Source: Pseudomonadota bacterium
GTDB taxonomy: Bacteria; Pseudomonadota; Alphaproteobacteria; Rhizobiales; Rhizobiaceae
NCBI GenBank assembly: GCA_023387775.1
Contig: JAEWHN010000053.1
Location: 1-10,565 of the forward strand
Length of the DNA: 10,565 nt
Direction of reading: 5' to 3'
Shown here: positions 1 to 6,295 of the stretch, in pieces
Position numbering within the stretch: the first letter of the stretch is position 1
How the letters are laid out: each line of letters begins with the position of its first letter
Notes under the pieces: generated by a model
Database searches by the model: none
Seen by the model: only the letters and a program-made list of their open reading frames with translations
What the model was told of the DNA's origin: nothing
Made by a program: the position numbers and the translations under genes

Positions 1-1
1 G

Positions 2-757
2 TGCCAGGACCAGGCAAGACTTGCCTTGCGCATCGGCGAGGTCTGGGAGCGCTACCGCCTGCCGCTGGCAATCACGGAAAACCATAATGGATGCACGCGC
101 GACGAGCAGTTGCGATGGCTGATCGAGGGCTGGGAGGCTGCCGGCGCCGCCCGCCGCAAGGGGGCTGATGTGCGCGCAGTCACCGCCTGGGCGCTCTTTG
201 GCATGGTCGACTGGAATTCCATGCTGGTGCATCGCACGCGGCATTATGAAAACGACGCCTTCGACAGCCGCTGCCGGCCGCCGCGTCCTACCGCGCTGTC
301 GCATGCTATCGCGAAGCTGGCGAAGGGCGAGGACTACGACCACCCGGCCATCGACGGTGCCGGATGGTGGCGCATGGAGAGCAGCCCGTCCAAACCGGCC
401 CGTCCCATCGTGCTTTCCGGCGACAGCGAGTTCCGGTCGATCCTGGTAGAATGCTGCACGGCTCGCAGGCTTTCGTTTCTTCCCGGAGATCCGGATCTTC
501 CGCTGGAGCGGCCGCTGCCGGAGCTGGCCTGGTCTTCCATTCACGCCGAACCGGCGCAGGCTTTCGAAGGGACCAGCCTGCGCCTGTCCTGCCGCTTTGC
601 GGATGGCGGCCAGCTGGAGGTCGAGGCGGATCGCGCGGCTGACTGGCGTTGCGTGGCTGATGCCTGTCTCGATCTGCTCATCGACGATTGCCGCGGAACC
701 ATCAGGCTGCTCAAGGCCGAGCCCCATAATCAGTATGAGCTGGCCCGCACGGCGTAG
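2..757 (+). CDS. GH1-like / RmlD-like fusion protein, C-terminal part (5' cut by window edge)
   Basis: The frame is open from the first bases, so the gene starts outside the window; 251 residues are visible. Residues 1-120 or so resemble the end of a glycoside hydrolase family 1-type barrel: an ALRIGEVWERY helix, then LAITENHNGCT with the conserved Glu of the GH1 TEN motif (fragment residue 26), then a WALFGMVDWNS strand. In rhizobia this domain is often fused to an RmlD-type (dTDP-4-dehydrorhamnose reductase-like) Rossmann domain. Here the remainder begins RPIVLSGDSEFRS, where a GxxGxxG nucleotide loop would be expected, and is only about 120 residues instead of roughly 280. A late segment (WRCVADACLDLLIDDCRGTIRLL) still resembles the end of an RmlD domain. 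The protein may act on surface or osmolyte sugars, but the reductase half looks degenerate. Family assignment is from motif recall; the substrate is unknown. Confidence 0.6.
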   Translation, partial: CQDQARLALRIGEVWERYRLPLAITENHNGCTRDEQLRWLIEGWEAAGAARRKGADVRAVTAWALFGMVDWNSMLVHRTRHYENDAFDSRCRPPRPTALSHAIAKLAKGEDYDHPAIDGAGWWRMESSPSKPARPIVLSGDSEFRSILVECCTARRLSFLPGDPDLPLERPLPELAWSSIHAEPAQAFEGTSLRLSCRFADGGQLEVEADRAADWRCVADACLDLLIDDCRGTIRLLKAEPHNQYELARTA

Positions 758-776
758 CCGCGGCTATTCCCGCGGC
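757..776 (+). terminator. Possible weak hairpin terminator after the GH1-like gene
   Basis: GCCGCGG and CCGCGGC form a perfect 7-bp stem around the 6-nt loop ctattc, starting at the last base of the stop codon. No T tract follows, so intrinsic termination is uncertain. Confidence 0.3.
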
Positions 777-845
777 GCCGGGGCAAGCCGCGCTGGGCCA
801 CGCGCCGAAACGGACATGGCAATGCTCCTCGTTCTGGAGCAACCC

Positions 846-885
846 AACCTCGAACCCGTTGGATTGTTCCGGTCGTTCGAGGGTT
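846..885. repeat. Imperfect inverted repeat in the 758-941 gap
   Basis: AACCTCGAAC (846-855) is matched by GTTCGAGGGTT (875-885), giving a 10-bp stem with one bulged base and a 19-nt loop. It lies downstream of the reverse-strand gene ending at 942 and could help end its transcript, but no T tract follows on that strand. I see no gene in this gap. Confidence 0.25.
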
Positions 886-941
886 CATTCGGGCTGAGAA
901 GCTGGAGGCGCGGCCAGGTTCGCGAGGAGATTGGATACGTC

Positions 942-1334
942 CTAGGAGTGTGTTTTGCCGTCGTGCCGGCGTTCCGAGGCATCGCCAATTGCTGGCTCGA
1001 CCGATGGCTCTTGCTTCGGAGTGGGATTTACGCCTTCGGAGTGGCGCGCCTTCTCCTCGGTCTCTTCCACGGGCTCGCTGTTTCCAAACCCGCCAGGAGG
1101 TGGCTTGTTCTTCGCGGCATCCTGGGAGAACTCGGGATGGCCTGCGTACTGAGTGTCCTTCGGCGGCTTTTCATGGTTGGCCGGATCGGCTGGAGGCGGC
1201 TGCGGAGGCTCCGAGGAAAATGCAGGATCATCGAACGGAGGAAACGAACCCGCAGGGTGTTCTGGGTTATCTCCTTGTGATGCCGTCCGCTGATCAGTTC
1301 GCTTGTCTGCATCTACGCTGTTCTTGCCCGGCAT
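942..1334 (-). CDS. Small proline-rich hydrophilic hypothetical protein
   Basis: A 130-residue protein starting MPGKNSVDADKRTDQ. It has no membrane segment and no cysteine, and is dominated by Pro, Glu, Asp, Lys, Asn and Gln (for example FPPFDDPAFSSEPPQPPPAD), so it is probably intrinsically disordered. I chose the ATG at 1334 because GGGAG lies about 7 bases upstream; a longer frame to 1445 only adds sequence without a comparable ribosome site. A GGAAC-N16-AGTT pattern ends about 28 bases before the start and resembles an EcfG-type promoter. It shares its MPG-K start, proline richness and strand with the gene at 1458-1619, so the two may be related in function. I do not recognise a family. 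The opposite strand is also open here (950-1660), so the call rests on start signals and composition. Confidence 0.5.
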   Translation of the reverse strand: MPGKNSVDADKRTDQRTASQGDNPEHPAGSFPPFDDPAFSSEPPQPPPADPANHEKPPKDTQYAGHPEFSQDAAKNKPPPGGFGNSEPVEETEEKARHSEGVNPTPKQEPSVEPAIGDASERRHDGKTHS

Positions 1335-1362
1335 GTCGGTCTCCCGTCTGGGTAGGAAAGAG

Positions 1363-1387
1363 AACTGTGCGCCGGGCCAATTGTTCC
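1363..1387 (-). promoter_or_regulatory. Candidate EcfG-type (general stress sigma factor) promoter
   Basis: On the reverse strand GGAAC (1387-1383) is followed after 16 bases by AGTT (1366-1363). The alphaproteobacterial EcfG consensus is close to GGAAC-N16/17-CGTT, so one base of the -10 element differs. The predicted transcript start is about 20 bases before the ATG at 1334. Confidence 0.4.
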
Positions 1388-1457
1388 GGAGCGATGCCCA
1401 TGATTCGGCTGCGGCTGCCGATCTTCGGGAAAGGACGTCGAGCACCTGTGCATGCCA

Positions 1458-1619
1458 TCATCCGCCTGGAAGATCCGGAGGCTCGGGCGTTGGGTCCGGC
1501 TTGGGTCGGGGCGAAGGCGGCGGACCGAGCGGCACCGGTTTGTCAGGAACGTCGGGATGCTCTTCAGGCTGACCTTCCTGGTCTTCCTTCCTTGGCGCAG
1601 GTGTCTTGGGGCCCGGCAT
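1458..1619 (-). CDS. Very small proline-rich hypothetical protein (53 aa)
   Basis: A 53-residue protein starting MPGPKTPAPRKEDQEGQ and ending in a proline-rich tail PPSPRPKPDPTPEPPDLPGG. Charged and proline-rich throughout, with no hydrophobic core, it is likely disordered. The ATG at 1619 has AAGGAAAG about 7 bases upstream. A much longer reading of this frame (to 2150) runs antisense through the DHFR-like gene and is not credible as coding. A GGAAC-N17-AGTT promoter-like pair lies directly upstream, divergent from the gene at 1731. Function is unknown; similar composition to the 942-1334 product suggests a pair of stress-linked small proteins. Confidence 0.45.
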   Translation of the reverse strand: MPGPKTPAPRKEDQEGQPEEHPDVPDKPVPLGPPPSPRPKPDPTPEPPDLPGG

Positions 1620-1641
1620 CGAAGACTTTCCTTTCGCGCCT

Positions 1642-1677
1642 AACTCCTGGCGGAACATAATCGTTCCGAACAAGGTT
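1642..1677. promoter_or_regulatory. Bidirectional candidate EcfG-type promoter built on an 18-bp palindrome
   Basis: CGGAACATAATCGTTCCG (1651-1668) puts GGAAC on both strands. Forward: GGAAC (1652-1656), 17 bases, GGTT (1674-1677), pointing to the gene at 1731. Reverse: GGAAC (1667-1663), 17 bases, AGTT (1645-1642), pointing to the gene starting at 1619. Both match the spacing of GGAAC-N16/17-CGTT promoters with one -10 base different. A regulator-binding palindrome is the main alternative. Confidence 0.45.
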
Positions 1678-1730
1678 TTGCCTCCTGTAGGGCCAACTTG
1701 ACGCCCTGCGCGTTCGCTCGGAGAGCACCT

Positions 1731-2132
1731 ATGGAAACAGCGATCGTCAAGGTGATCTGTGCTGTCGGTCAATCGGGGCAGATGGGCCTCCATGGGCGCC
1801 TGCCCTGGGAGGGCGACCGGGGGCCGGAATACAAGGCAGACGTCGCCCGCTTCTTTGAGATCACAAAGGGGCATGTCCTGGCTGCCGGACCCAAGACCAT
1901 TGCCAGTGTTCCAAAATTTGCCAGCGAGGACCGGGAATTGTTCATCCTGCGCTCCAGCATGGATCCGGAGCAGACGCTCAAGCGCTTTGCCGGTCGTGTC
2001 GTCTTCATCGGCGGCGGGCCGGCGGTGTGGGACGCTTACGCGCGCTTCGTCAGCCACTGGGATATAACGCGGCTGCCTTATGACGGTCCTGCCGACCGCT
2101 GGTTCGATCCGCGATGGCTCAAGGCATCGTGA
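1731..2132 (+). CDS. Short dihydrofolate-reductase-like protein
   Basis: 133 residues, with GGAGAG about 6 bases before the ATG. DHFR landmarks appear in order: a GLHGRLPW segment (residues 19-26, equivalent to the substrate-loop xxPW of bacterial DHFR), YKADVARFFEITKGHVLAAGPKT (residues 34-56) with Asp37 placed like the catalytic acidic residue (Asp27 in E. coli), and VVFIGGGPAVWDAYARF (residues 90-106) matching the GG-loop that holds NADPH phosphates. Typical DHFRs have about 160-170 residues; this one stops just after a DRWFDP segment equivalent to the conserved TxFP region, so the last two strands are missing. It could be an active divergent reductase or a DHFR-fold protein with another role. 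It is probably not the housekeeping folA. It is divergent from the 1458-1619 gene across the palindromic promoter and convergent with the beta-lactamase remnant. Confidence 0.7.
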   Translation: METAIVKVICAVGQSGQMGLHGRLPWEGDRGPEYKADVARFFEITKGHVLAAGPKTIASVPKFASEDRELFILRSSMDPEQTLKRFAGRVVFIGGGPAVWDAYARFVSHWDITRLPYDGPADRWFDPRWLKAS

Positions 2133-2162
2133 TGGATCAGCATGCTGCATCGACGCCGACCG

Positions 2163-2365
2163 TCAGCTCAGTCCCAGCGCTTGCATGCAATTCCCGGTCG
2201 CTTCGGCCACGATCGCGTCCCTTTCTTCCGGTGAAGCGCCGAGCGCACCGGTGAAGTACACGGCAACCAGGATCGGCGATCCGGCAGGCGGCCAGATGAT
2301 CCCGATGTCGTTCTGTGTTCCCCTGGTGCCTGTCTCGGTCTTGTGGCCGACGCAAGCTGGGCCCC
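2163..2365 (-). pseudogene. C-terminal remnant of a class A beta-lactamase
   Basis: The reverse strand reads CVGHKTETG, RGTQNDIGIIWPPAGSP and ILVAVYFTGALGASPEERD, ending about 65 residues on at a TGA (2165-2163). This is the characteristic C-terminus of class A serine beta-lactamases: the KTG box, the following NDIGIIWPP strand, the last strand and the terminal helix. Upstream of about 2365 the similarity stops; no Ser-x-x-Lys, SDN or Omega-loop segment is found, and no start codon fits. The KTG box reads KTE, a Gly-to-Glu change, which also suggests decay. The left boundary is approximate. It encodes no working enzyme as seen here. Confidence 0.65.
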
Positions 2366-2446
2366 GCGACCATGCGGTCCGTGTGCCCCAACGGCGGAGC
2401 GGTGAAAACGAAACAGCCAAATCAAGCCCTGAAACAGGCCGGACAT

Positions 2447-2483
2447 ATGCTGGGACCCCGCCTCCGAGGTGGGCTCCCAGCAT
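2447..2483. repeat. 37-bp imperfect palindrome (REP-like element or hairpin)
   Basis: ATGCTGGGA at 2447-2455 and TCCCAGCAT at 2475-2483 flank an inner CC-C-G-CCTC / GAGG-T-GGG stem centred on 2465, with one mismatch (2456/2474) and one G-T pair (2460/2470). It lies 23 bases past the stop of the coiled-coil gene on the reverse strand, so it could act as its terminator, but no T tract follows. GC-rich palindromes of this kind are often dispersed repeats in rhizobial genomes. Confidence 0.5.
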
Positions 2484-2505
2484 GGGCGCGAGACAAACGT
2501 GACAA

Positions 2506-2946
2506 TCATCTCGACGTTCGGGATGTCTTTGCTCTATCTGCCTCGGCGCGAGCAACCATAGCGTCGTAGACGGCCAGTTCGGCTTGGTCGATCGATGCGA
2601 CCGCATAGTCGATCGCCAGCGAAGCCTCCACTTCCAACGCCTTGGCGTGGTTTTCGGCGTGCTTGACGTCCCTCTCGTGCTTTTGCTCGGCAATGTTGGC
2701 CTTGAGGGCAGCCTGATCCGCGCTGATTTTCGCCTGCAGCGCCTTCCATTTTTCGGCGAGCGTGGTGCCGACAGCGTGCATGTCCTCATTCACTTTCGCT
2801 ATCGACGCCTCCACTGTGGCGCGAGTTTTCTCCCTGCGACTGACGATCTTGTCGTGCGCCTCCTTCAGCGCGGCGGCAACATGATCTTCGGCTCCTTTCG
2901 CGTGGGCAGACATCTCGGCGAGACCTTCGGAAAGCGGTTTGACCAT
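2506..2946 (-). CDS. Coiled-coil hypothetical protein
   Basis: 146 residues, starting MVKPLSEGLAEMSAHAKGAED, with AGGGAG about 7 bases upstream of the ATG. It is almost entirely alpha-helical in character: Ala-, Glu-, Lys- and Asp-rich heptads from about residue 8 to 142, with no proline after residue 4, no glycine between 61 and the end, no cysteine, no signal peptide and no membrane segment. This composition recalls phasin-like or stress-associated cytoplasmic helical proteins, but no diagnostic motif is visible. The gene stands alone: the nearest neighbours on its strand are the tRNA upstream and the beta-lactamase remnant downstream. I found no GGAAC-type promoter upstream. Confidence 0.7.
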   Translation of the reverse strand: MVKPLSEGLAEMSAHAKGAEDHVAAALKEAHDKIVSRREKTRATVEASIAKVNEDMHAVGTTLAEKWKALQAKISADQAALKANIAEQKHERDVKHAENHAKALEVEASLAIDYAVASIDQAELAVYDAMVARAEADRAKTSRTSR

Positions 2947-3466
2947 AGTCGTTCTCCCTGGTGGGCTAAAAGTCCCTAGGAGGAGATTTAGCGCACCACG
3001 TTATCGCTGGAAGAACCGGCACCTTTCAAAAAAATGCGCCGCCCACCTTTGGCGCCGACATCAAGGCAGTCCTTGAGACCATCGTCGCAATGAGCGATGA
3101 TCCGCTCATCAGCCTGCCCGTTGCGGCAAGCTGATCCATTCCCGGACTCGTCCGGAAAGCACGGCGATCGCCGAAGCTACACCACTCCCTGGGACATCAT
3201 CATGCGGGAAGCCCGGTCGCGAAGCGATCGGTTGGAGACGTGCGGCTCGATCTGAAGGGGTGAAGCTTCGTCGTGGGGGAAGCTGAGGGAGCCTTGCCGG
3301 CGGCGCGACATTTCGCTGACGACCTCAAGGATGCACATGGCCGGCAAATCCGCGGTCGGCACATCGAAAATCGGCAAGTCGGTACCGGGAGGGTGCAACT
3401 GCGGAATTATGGCTATCCCGCCAAATCGGAAGAAGCGATCGTTCCGATTGTTTTCAAGGAGTTTGA
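2947..3466. other. 520-bp gap without a confident gene
   Basis: The region holds the upstream sequence of the coiled-coil gene, a short forward frame open from 2970 to 3134 without a start codon that could be a gene remnant (reported as a finding), and a run of seven A at 3028-3034. Short frames at 3177-3398 (reverse) and 3273-3488 (forward) have no convincing ribosome site and no recognisable motif. No repeat or RNA structure stood out. Confidence 0.5.
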
Positions 3467-3543
3467 TGGTAGCGGAGGACGGATTTGAACCGCCGACACA
3501 AGGATTATGATTCCTCTGCTCTAACCAACTGAGCTACTCCGCC
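3467..3543 (-). tRNA. tRNA-Met (anticodon CAT), elongator type
   Basis: The reverse strand reads GGCGGAGTAGCTCAGTTGG at the 5' end and CTCCGCTACCA at the 3' end. The acceptor stem pairs (G1-T72 wobble, then six Watson-Crick pairs), the D arm carries GCTCAGTTGGTTAGAGC, the anticodon stem-loop is GAGGA-ATCATAA-TCCTT with CAT at 34-36, and the T arm contains GGTTCAAATCC. CCA is encoded. Initiator tRNA would have a mismatched first acceptor pair and three GC pairs in the anticodon stem, which are absent. A CAT-bearing tRNA-Ile with lysidine is the other formal option, but the body looks like alphaproteobacterial elongator Met. Confidence 0.93.
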
Positions 3544-3614
3544 CCCGCAGCAGAAAGCTTGAAATCCGCCGCAACAGGCTGGGCATTTCGAAGCGCTTTG
3601 CTAAGGCTGGGCGG

Positions 3615-3643
3615 ATATAAGGTGGTGCTGCCCACCCTGTCAA
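3615..3643 (-). promoter_or_regulatory. Sigma70-type promoter of tRNA-Met
   Basis: On the reverse strand TTGACA (3643-3638), a 17-bp spacer and TTATAT (3620-3615) form a near-consensus housekeeping promoter. Transcription would begin near 3608, giving a leader of about 65 bases before the tRNA 5' end at 3543. Confidence 0.7.
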
Positions 3644-3781
3644 GCAGCTAACTTCGGGGTCTGTTGACGATTTTTCCATGCGGCGGCACCGCTTCACCGA
3701 ATTGATGGAGAGCCCGGGGGTTGAGTTCGAAACGGCGCGCCGTTATGTCTCCGCCACTTGTTCTTTGAGTTCAAAAAATCG

Positions 3782-4735
3782 ATGAAACCGCGAATTGCAG
3801 TTCTGGGATGCGGATATTGGGGCTCCAACCACATCCGTACCCTAAAGGCTTTGGGCGCCCTCCATGCGGTTTCGGACGCCAACCGCGCGCGCGCCGAGGG
3901 TTTTGCCAGCGAGCAGGATTGCCTCGCCATCGACCCGGACGCCTTGTTTTCGCGACCTGACATCGATGCCATCGTCATGGCGTTGCCGCCGCAGTTCCAC
4001 GCCGAGGCCGCGATCAAGGCGGTCGAGAACGGCAAGGACGTTCTGGTTGAGAAGCCGATCGCGCTGACCGTGGCGGATGCCGAACGCGCGGTCGCGGCAG
4101 CCCGCATGCATGGGCGCATCTTCATGGTGGGTCATGTCCTGCGCTTCCATCCGGCCTTCGAGAAGCTGAAGGCGCTGATTGACCAGGGCGAACTGGGCGA
4201 CGTGCGCTACATTCACTCGCACCGGCTCGGGCTTGGCAAGTTCCACACCGAGAACGACGCGCTGTGGGACCTGGCGCCGCATGACCTTTCGATGATCCTG
4301 GCGATCACCGGCGCGGAGCCTGTGGAAATTCGCGGCGAGGGCGCGGCCCTGCTCGACCACCTCAGCGATTTTGCGCATCTGCACATGCGCTTCCCCAACG
4401 GTTTGCGCAGTCATCTGTTCGCTTCGCGCCTCAATCCCTATCGCGAGCGCCGACTGACGGTGGTCGGCACTCGGGCCATGGCGGTGTTCGACGATGTCGA
4501 GCCATGGGAGCGAAAGCTCGCCGTCTACCGCCACGCGGTGTGGCAGGATAGCGGCCAGTGGGCCTTCACTGCCAACGAGCCCACCTATATCGATGTCGAG
4601 GAAGGCATGCCCCTCACGCGCGAACTGGAACATTTCCTGTCGTGCATTCAGACGCGTCAGCCGCCGCTTACTGGCGGCGAGGAGGCGATCACCGTGCTGC
4701 GGATCTTGACGGCGGGCTCCGTCACGCACGGTTGA
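3782..4735 (+). CDS. Gfo/Idh/MocA family NAD(P)-dependent oxidoreductase
   Basis: 317 residues from the ATG at 3782, which places the Rossmann strand at the very N-terminus as usual; an in-frame TTG at 3758 is a weaker alternative and neither start has a strong ribosome site. Residues 3-14 (PRIAVLGCGYWG) carry the GxGxxG dinucleotide loop. VEKPIALT (89-96) holds the family EKP motif with the substrate-binding Lys91. LWDLAPHDLSMI (161-172) contains the Asp/His pair (163, 167) of the active site. The C-terminal alpha/beta domain ends with an FLSCIQTRQPPLTGGEEA segment common in this family. Such enzymes oxidise a sugar or inositol hydroxyl; the GCGYWGSNH start is seen in members acting on nucleotide sugars for surface polysaccharide. 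Substrate is not determined. The gene is monocistronic and convergent with mnmA. Confidence 0.87.
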   Translation: MKPRIAVLGCGYWGSNHIRTLKALGALHAVSDANRARAEGFASEQDCLAIDPDALFSRPDIDAIVMALPPQFHAEAAIKAVENGKDVLVEKPIALTVADAERAVAAARMHGRIFMVGHVLRFHPAFEKLKALIDQGELGDVRYIHSHRLGLGKFHTENDALWDLAPHDLSMILAITGAEPVEIRGEGAALLDHLSDFAHLHMRFPNGLRSHLFASRLNPYRERRLTVVGTRAMAVFDDVEPWERKLAVYRHAVWQDSGQWAFTANEPTYIDVEEGMPLTRELEHFLSCIQTRQPPLTGGEEAITVLRILTAGSVTHG

Positions 4736-4744
4736 CGGGCGAGC

Positions 4745-4759
4745 GGCCGGACACCGGCC
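4745..4759 (+). terminator. Weak hairpin after the oxidoreductase gene
   Basis: GGCCGG-aca-CCGGCC is a perfect 6-bp stem with a 3-nt loop, 10 bases after the stop codon at 4735. Only TCCCTC follows, so it may act weakly if at all. Confidence 0.3.
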
Positions 4760-4847
4760 TCCCTCAAGCCAACCTTAAGCTCATTGCAATCTGCGATGCG
4801 GCCAACCACCCCGCGGGAAAGCCGCAGCCGGCGCGCTGCTTTAGCGG

Positions 4848-6032
4848 CTATTCCGCCGCCACCGGTGTCGAAGCCAGCTTCGAAAGCATCGCCTCGGCTT
4901 CGGCACCGCGTTCCGACCGCTCGATGAAGCCGCCGCCCAGCACGCGCGCTTCGTTGCTGTCATCTTCATACAGAACGCAGGCCTGTCCGGGCGCGACGCC
5001 GGATTCGCCGTCGCCAAGCTCGACCCAGGTGACGCCGTCGCGATTGTGCAGCATGGCGGGACGAGGCGGCCGGCTGGAGCGAACCTTGGCGAAAAGCTCC
5101 ACGCCTTCCGGCGCGATCTCGTTCAGCGGCGTGTCGCCCAGCCAGTTGATGTTGCGCAGATAGATCTTGTGCGTCTCAAGCGCCTCGCGCGGCCCCACGA
5201 TCACGCGGGCCCGATCGGCGTCGAGGTGGACGACATAGAGCGGCTCGCCCGATGCGATGCCGATGCCGCGCCGCTGGCCGATCGTATAGCGCAATATGCC
5301 TTCGTGCTTGCCCAGCACCCGGCCGTCAATGTGGACGATCTCGCCCGGCGTGGCGGCTGCCGGCTTCAGCTTGGCGATGATGTCGGAATACTTGCCCTGC
5401 GGCACGAAGCATATGTCCTGGCTGTCGTGCTTGTTGGCGACCGTTAGGCCGAGTTCTTCCGCAATGGCGCGCACTTCCGGCTTCGACATGCCGCCAAGCG
5501 GAAAGCGCAGGTAGTCGATCTGCTCCTGCGTCGTGGCAAACAGGAAATAGCTCTGGTCGCGGTCGGCATCCACCGGCCGATAGAGCGCACGGTGGGCACC
5601 ATTGGGCCGGGAGCGAATGTAATGGCCGGTTGCCAGCGCATCGGCGCCAAGCTCGCGCGCGGTTTCCAGCAGGTCGGCGAACTTCACGGTCTGGTTGCAG
5701 GACACGCAGGGAATCGGCGTCTCGCCCGAAACGTAGCTTTCCGCGAAGGGATCGATGACGGCCTTGCGGAAGCGCTCCTCATAGTTGAGCACATAGTGAG
5801 GAATGCCCAAGGTTTCGGAAACCCGGCGTGCGTCGTCGATGTCCTGGCCCGCGCAGCACGAGCCGATGCGGTGCGTGGCCGCGCCGTGGTCGTAGAGCTG
5901 CAGCGTCACGCCAACCACGTCATAGCCCTCGCGCTTGAGGATACCGGCGACGACGGAGGAATCGACACCGCCCGACATCGCAACCACGACGCGGGTGTCT
6001 TCAGGCCGTCCGGGCAGGTCCAGGCTGTTCAT
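4848..6032 (-). CDS. mnmA: tRNA-specific 2-thiouridylase MnmA
   Basis: 394 residues. MnmA activates U34 of tRNA-Lys, -Glu and -Gln with ATP and replaces O2 with sulfur, in the cytoplasm. Residues 15-30 ([16 protein letters not shown]) are the PP-loop that binds [15 protein letters not shown] (107-118) holds the catalytic Cys112, equivalent to Cys102 of E. coli MnmA, and [10 protein letters not shown] (201-210) holds the second catalytic Cys208. RDQSYFLF (158-165) and [10 protein letters not shown] belong to the central and C-terminal tRNA-binding domains. Length fits alphaproteobacterial MnmA. The ATG at 6032 puts the PP-loop at the usual distance from the N-terminus, though the ribosome site is weak. 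It is convergent with the oxidoreductase and divergent from sciP. Confidence 0.96.
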   Translation of the reverse strand: MNSLDLPGRPEDTRVVVAMSGGVDSSVVAGILKREGYDVVGVTLQLYDHGAATHRIGSCCAGQDIDDARRVSETLGIPHYVLNYEERFRKAVIDPFAESYVSGETPIPCVSCNQTVKFADLLETARELGADALATGHYIRSRPNGAHRALYRPVDADRDQSYFLFATTQEQIDYLRFPLGGMSKPEVRAIAEELGLTVANKHDSQDICFVPQGKYSDIIAKLKPAAATPGEIVHIDGRVLGKHEGILRYTIGQRRGIGIASGEPLYVVHLDADRARVIVGPREALETHKIYLRNINWLGDTPLNEIAPEGVELFAKVRSSRPPRPAMLHNRDGVTWVELGDGESGVAPGQACVLYEDDSNEARVLGGGFIERSERGAEAEAMLSKLASTPVAAE

Positions 6033-6226
6033 CGAAAGAAGTCCGTTTCAGCTTTTGCGGGGTTCATGCCAACGACCGGAATATAGGTCAAGCAAGGCGC
6101 AAGCGCCACCTTTGGCGTCCCGGCTTGGAACGTTGCGGCCCAGGGGCGGGGTCAGGTGCCCGGCCAGTGAGCAAGTTTTATGGCTAACAAATGGTTTACG
6201 AACAATACACAAGGCACGCTGCGGAT

Positions 6227-6241
6227 TTAGGCAATTTTTAA
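6227..6241 (+). promoter_or_regulatory. Candidate CtrA box upstream of sciP
   Basis: TTAG-GCAATTT-TTAA matches the CtrA consensus TTAA-N7-TTAA at seven of eight bases with exact spacing, 54 bases before the sciP start. A half-box-like TAAACCAT (7/8 of TTAACCAT) lies at 6198-6191 on the other strand. In Caulobacter sciP is itself a CtrA target, so the position makes sense. Confidence 0.6.
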
Positions 6242-6295
6242 AGCTAGCGCGATAAGGTGGTTCCGATTGGGTCTTTGAGTTTTGTAGAGAGTACT

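Noticed and set aside
950..1660. 236-codon forward frame
   Set aside because: It lies antisense to the two small genes, has a composition rich in Arg, Cys and Ala typical of a shadow frame, and lacks a clear ribosome site or any motif. The reverse-strand small genes have better start signals.
1620..2150. Long N-terminal extension of the 53-aa reverse-strand protein
   Set aside because: It would run antisense through the whole DHFR-like gene; the extension has no family resemblance and the internal ATG at 1619 has a good ribosome site.
3177..3488. Short frames in the gap before the tRNA (3177-3398 reverse, 3273-3488 forward)
   Set aside because: No ribosome site or motif, and the forward one runs into the tRNA gene.
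3842..4729. 295-codon reverse frame inside the oxidoreductase gene
   Set aside because: Arg/His/Gln-rich shadow of a well-supported Gfo/Idh/MocA gene with all family motifs on the forward strand.
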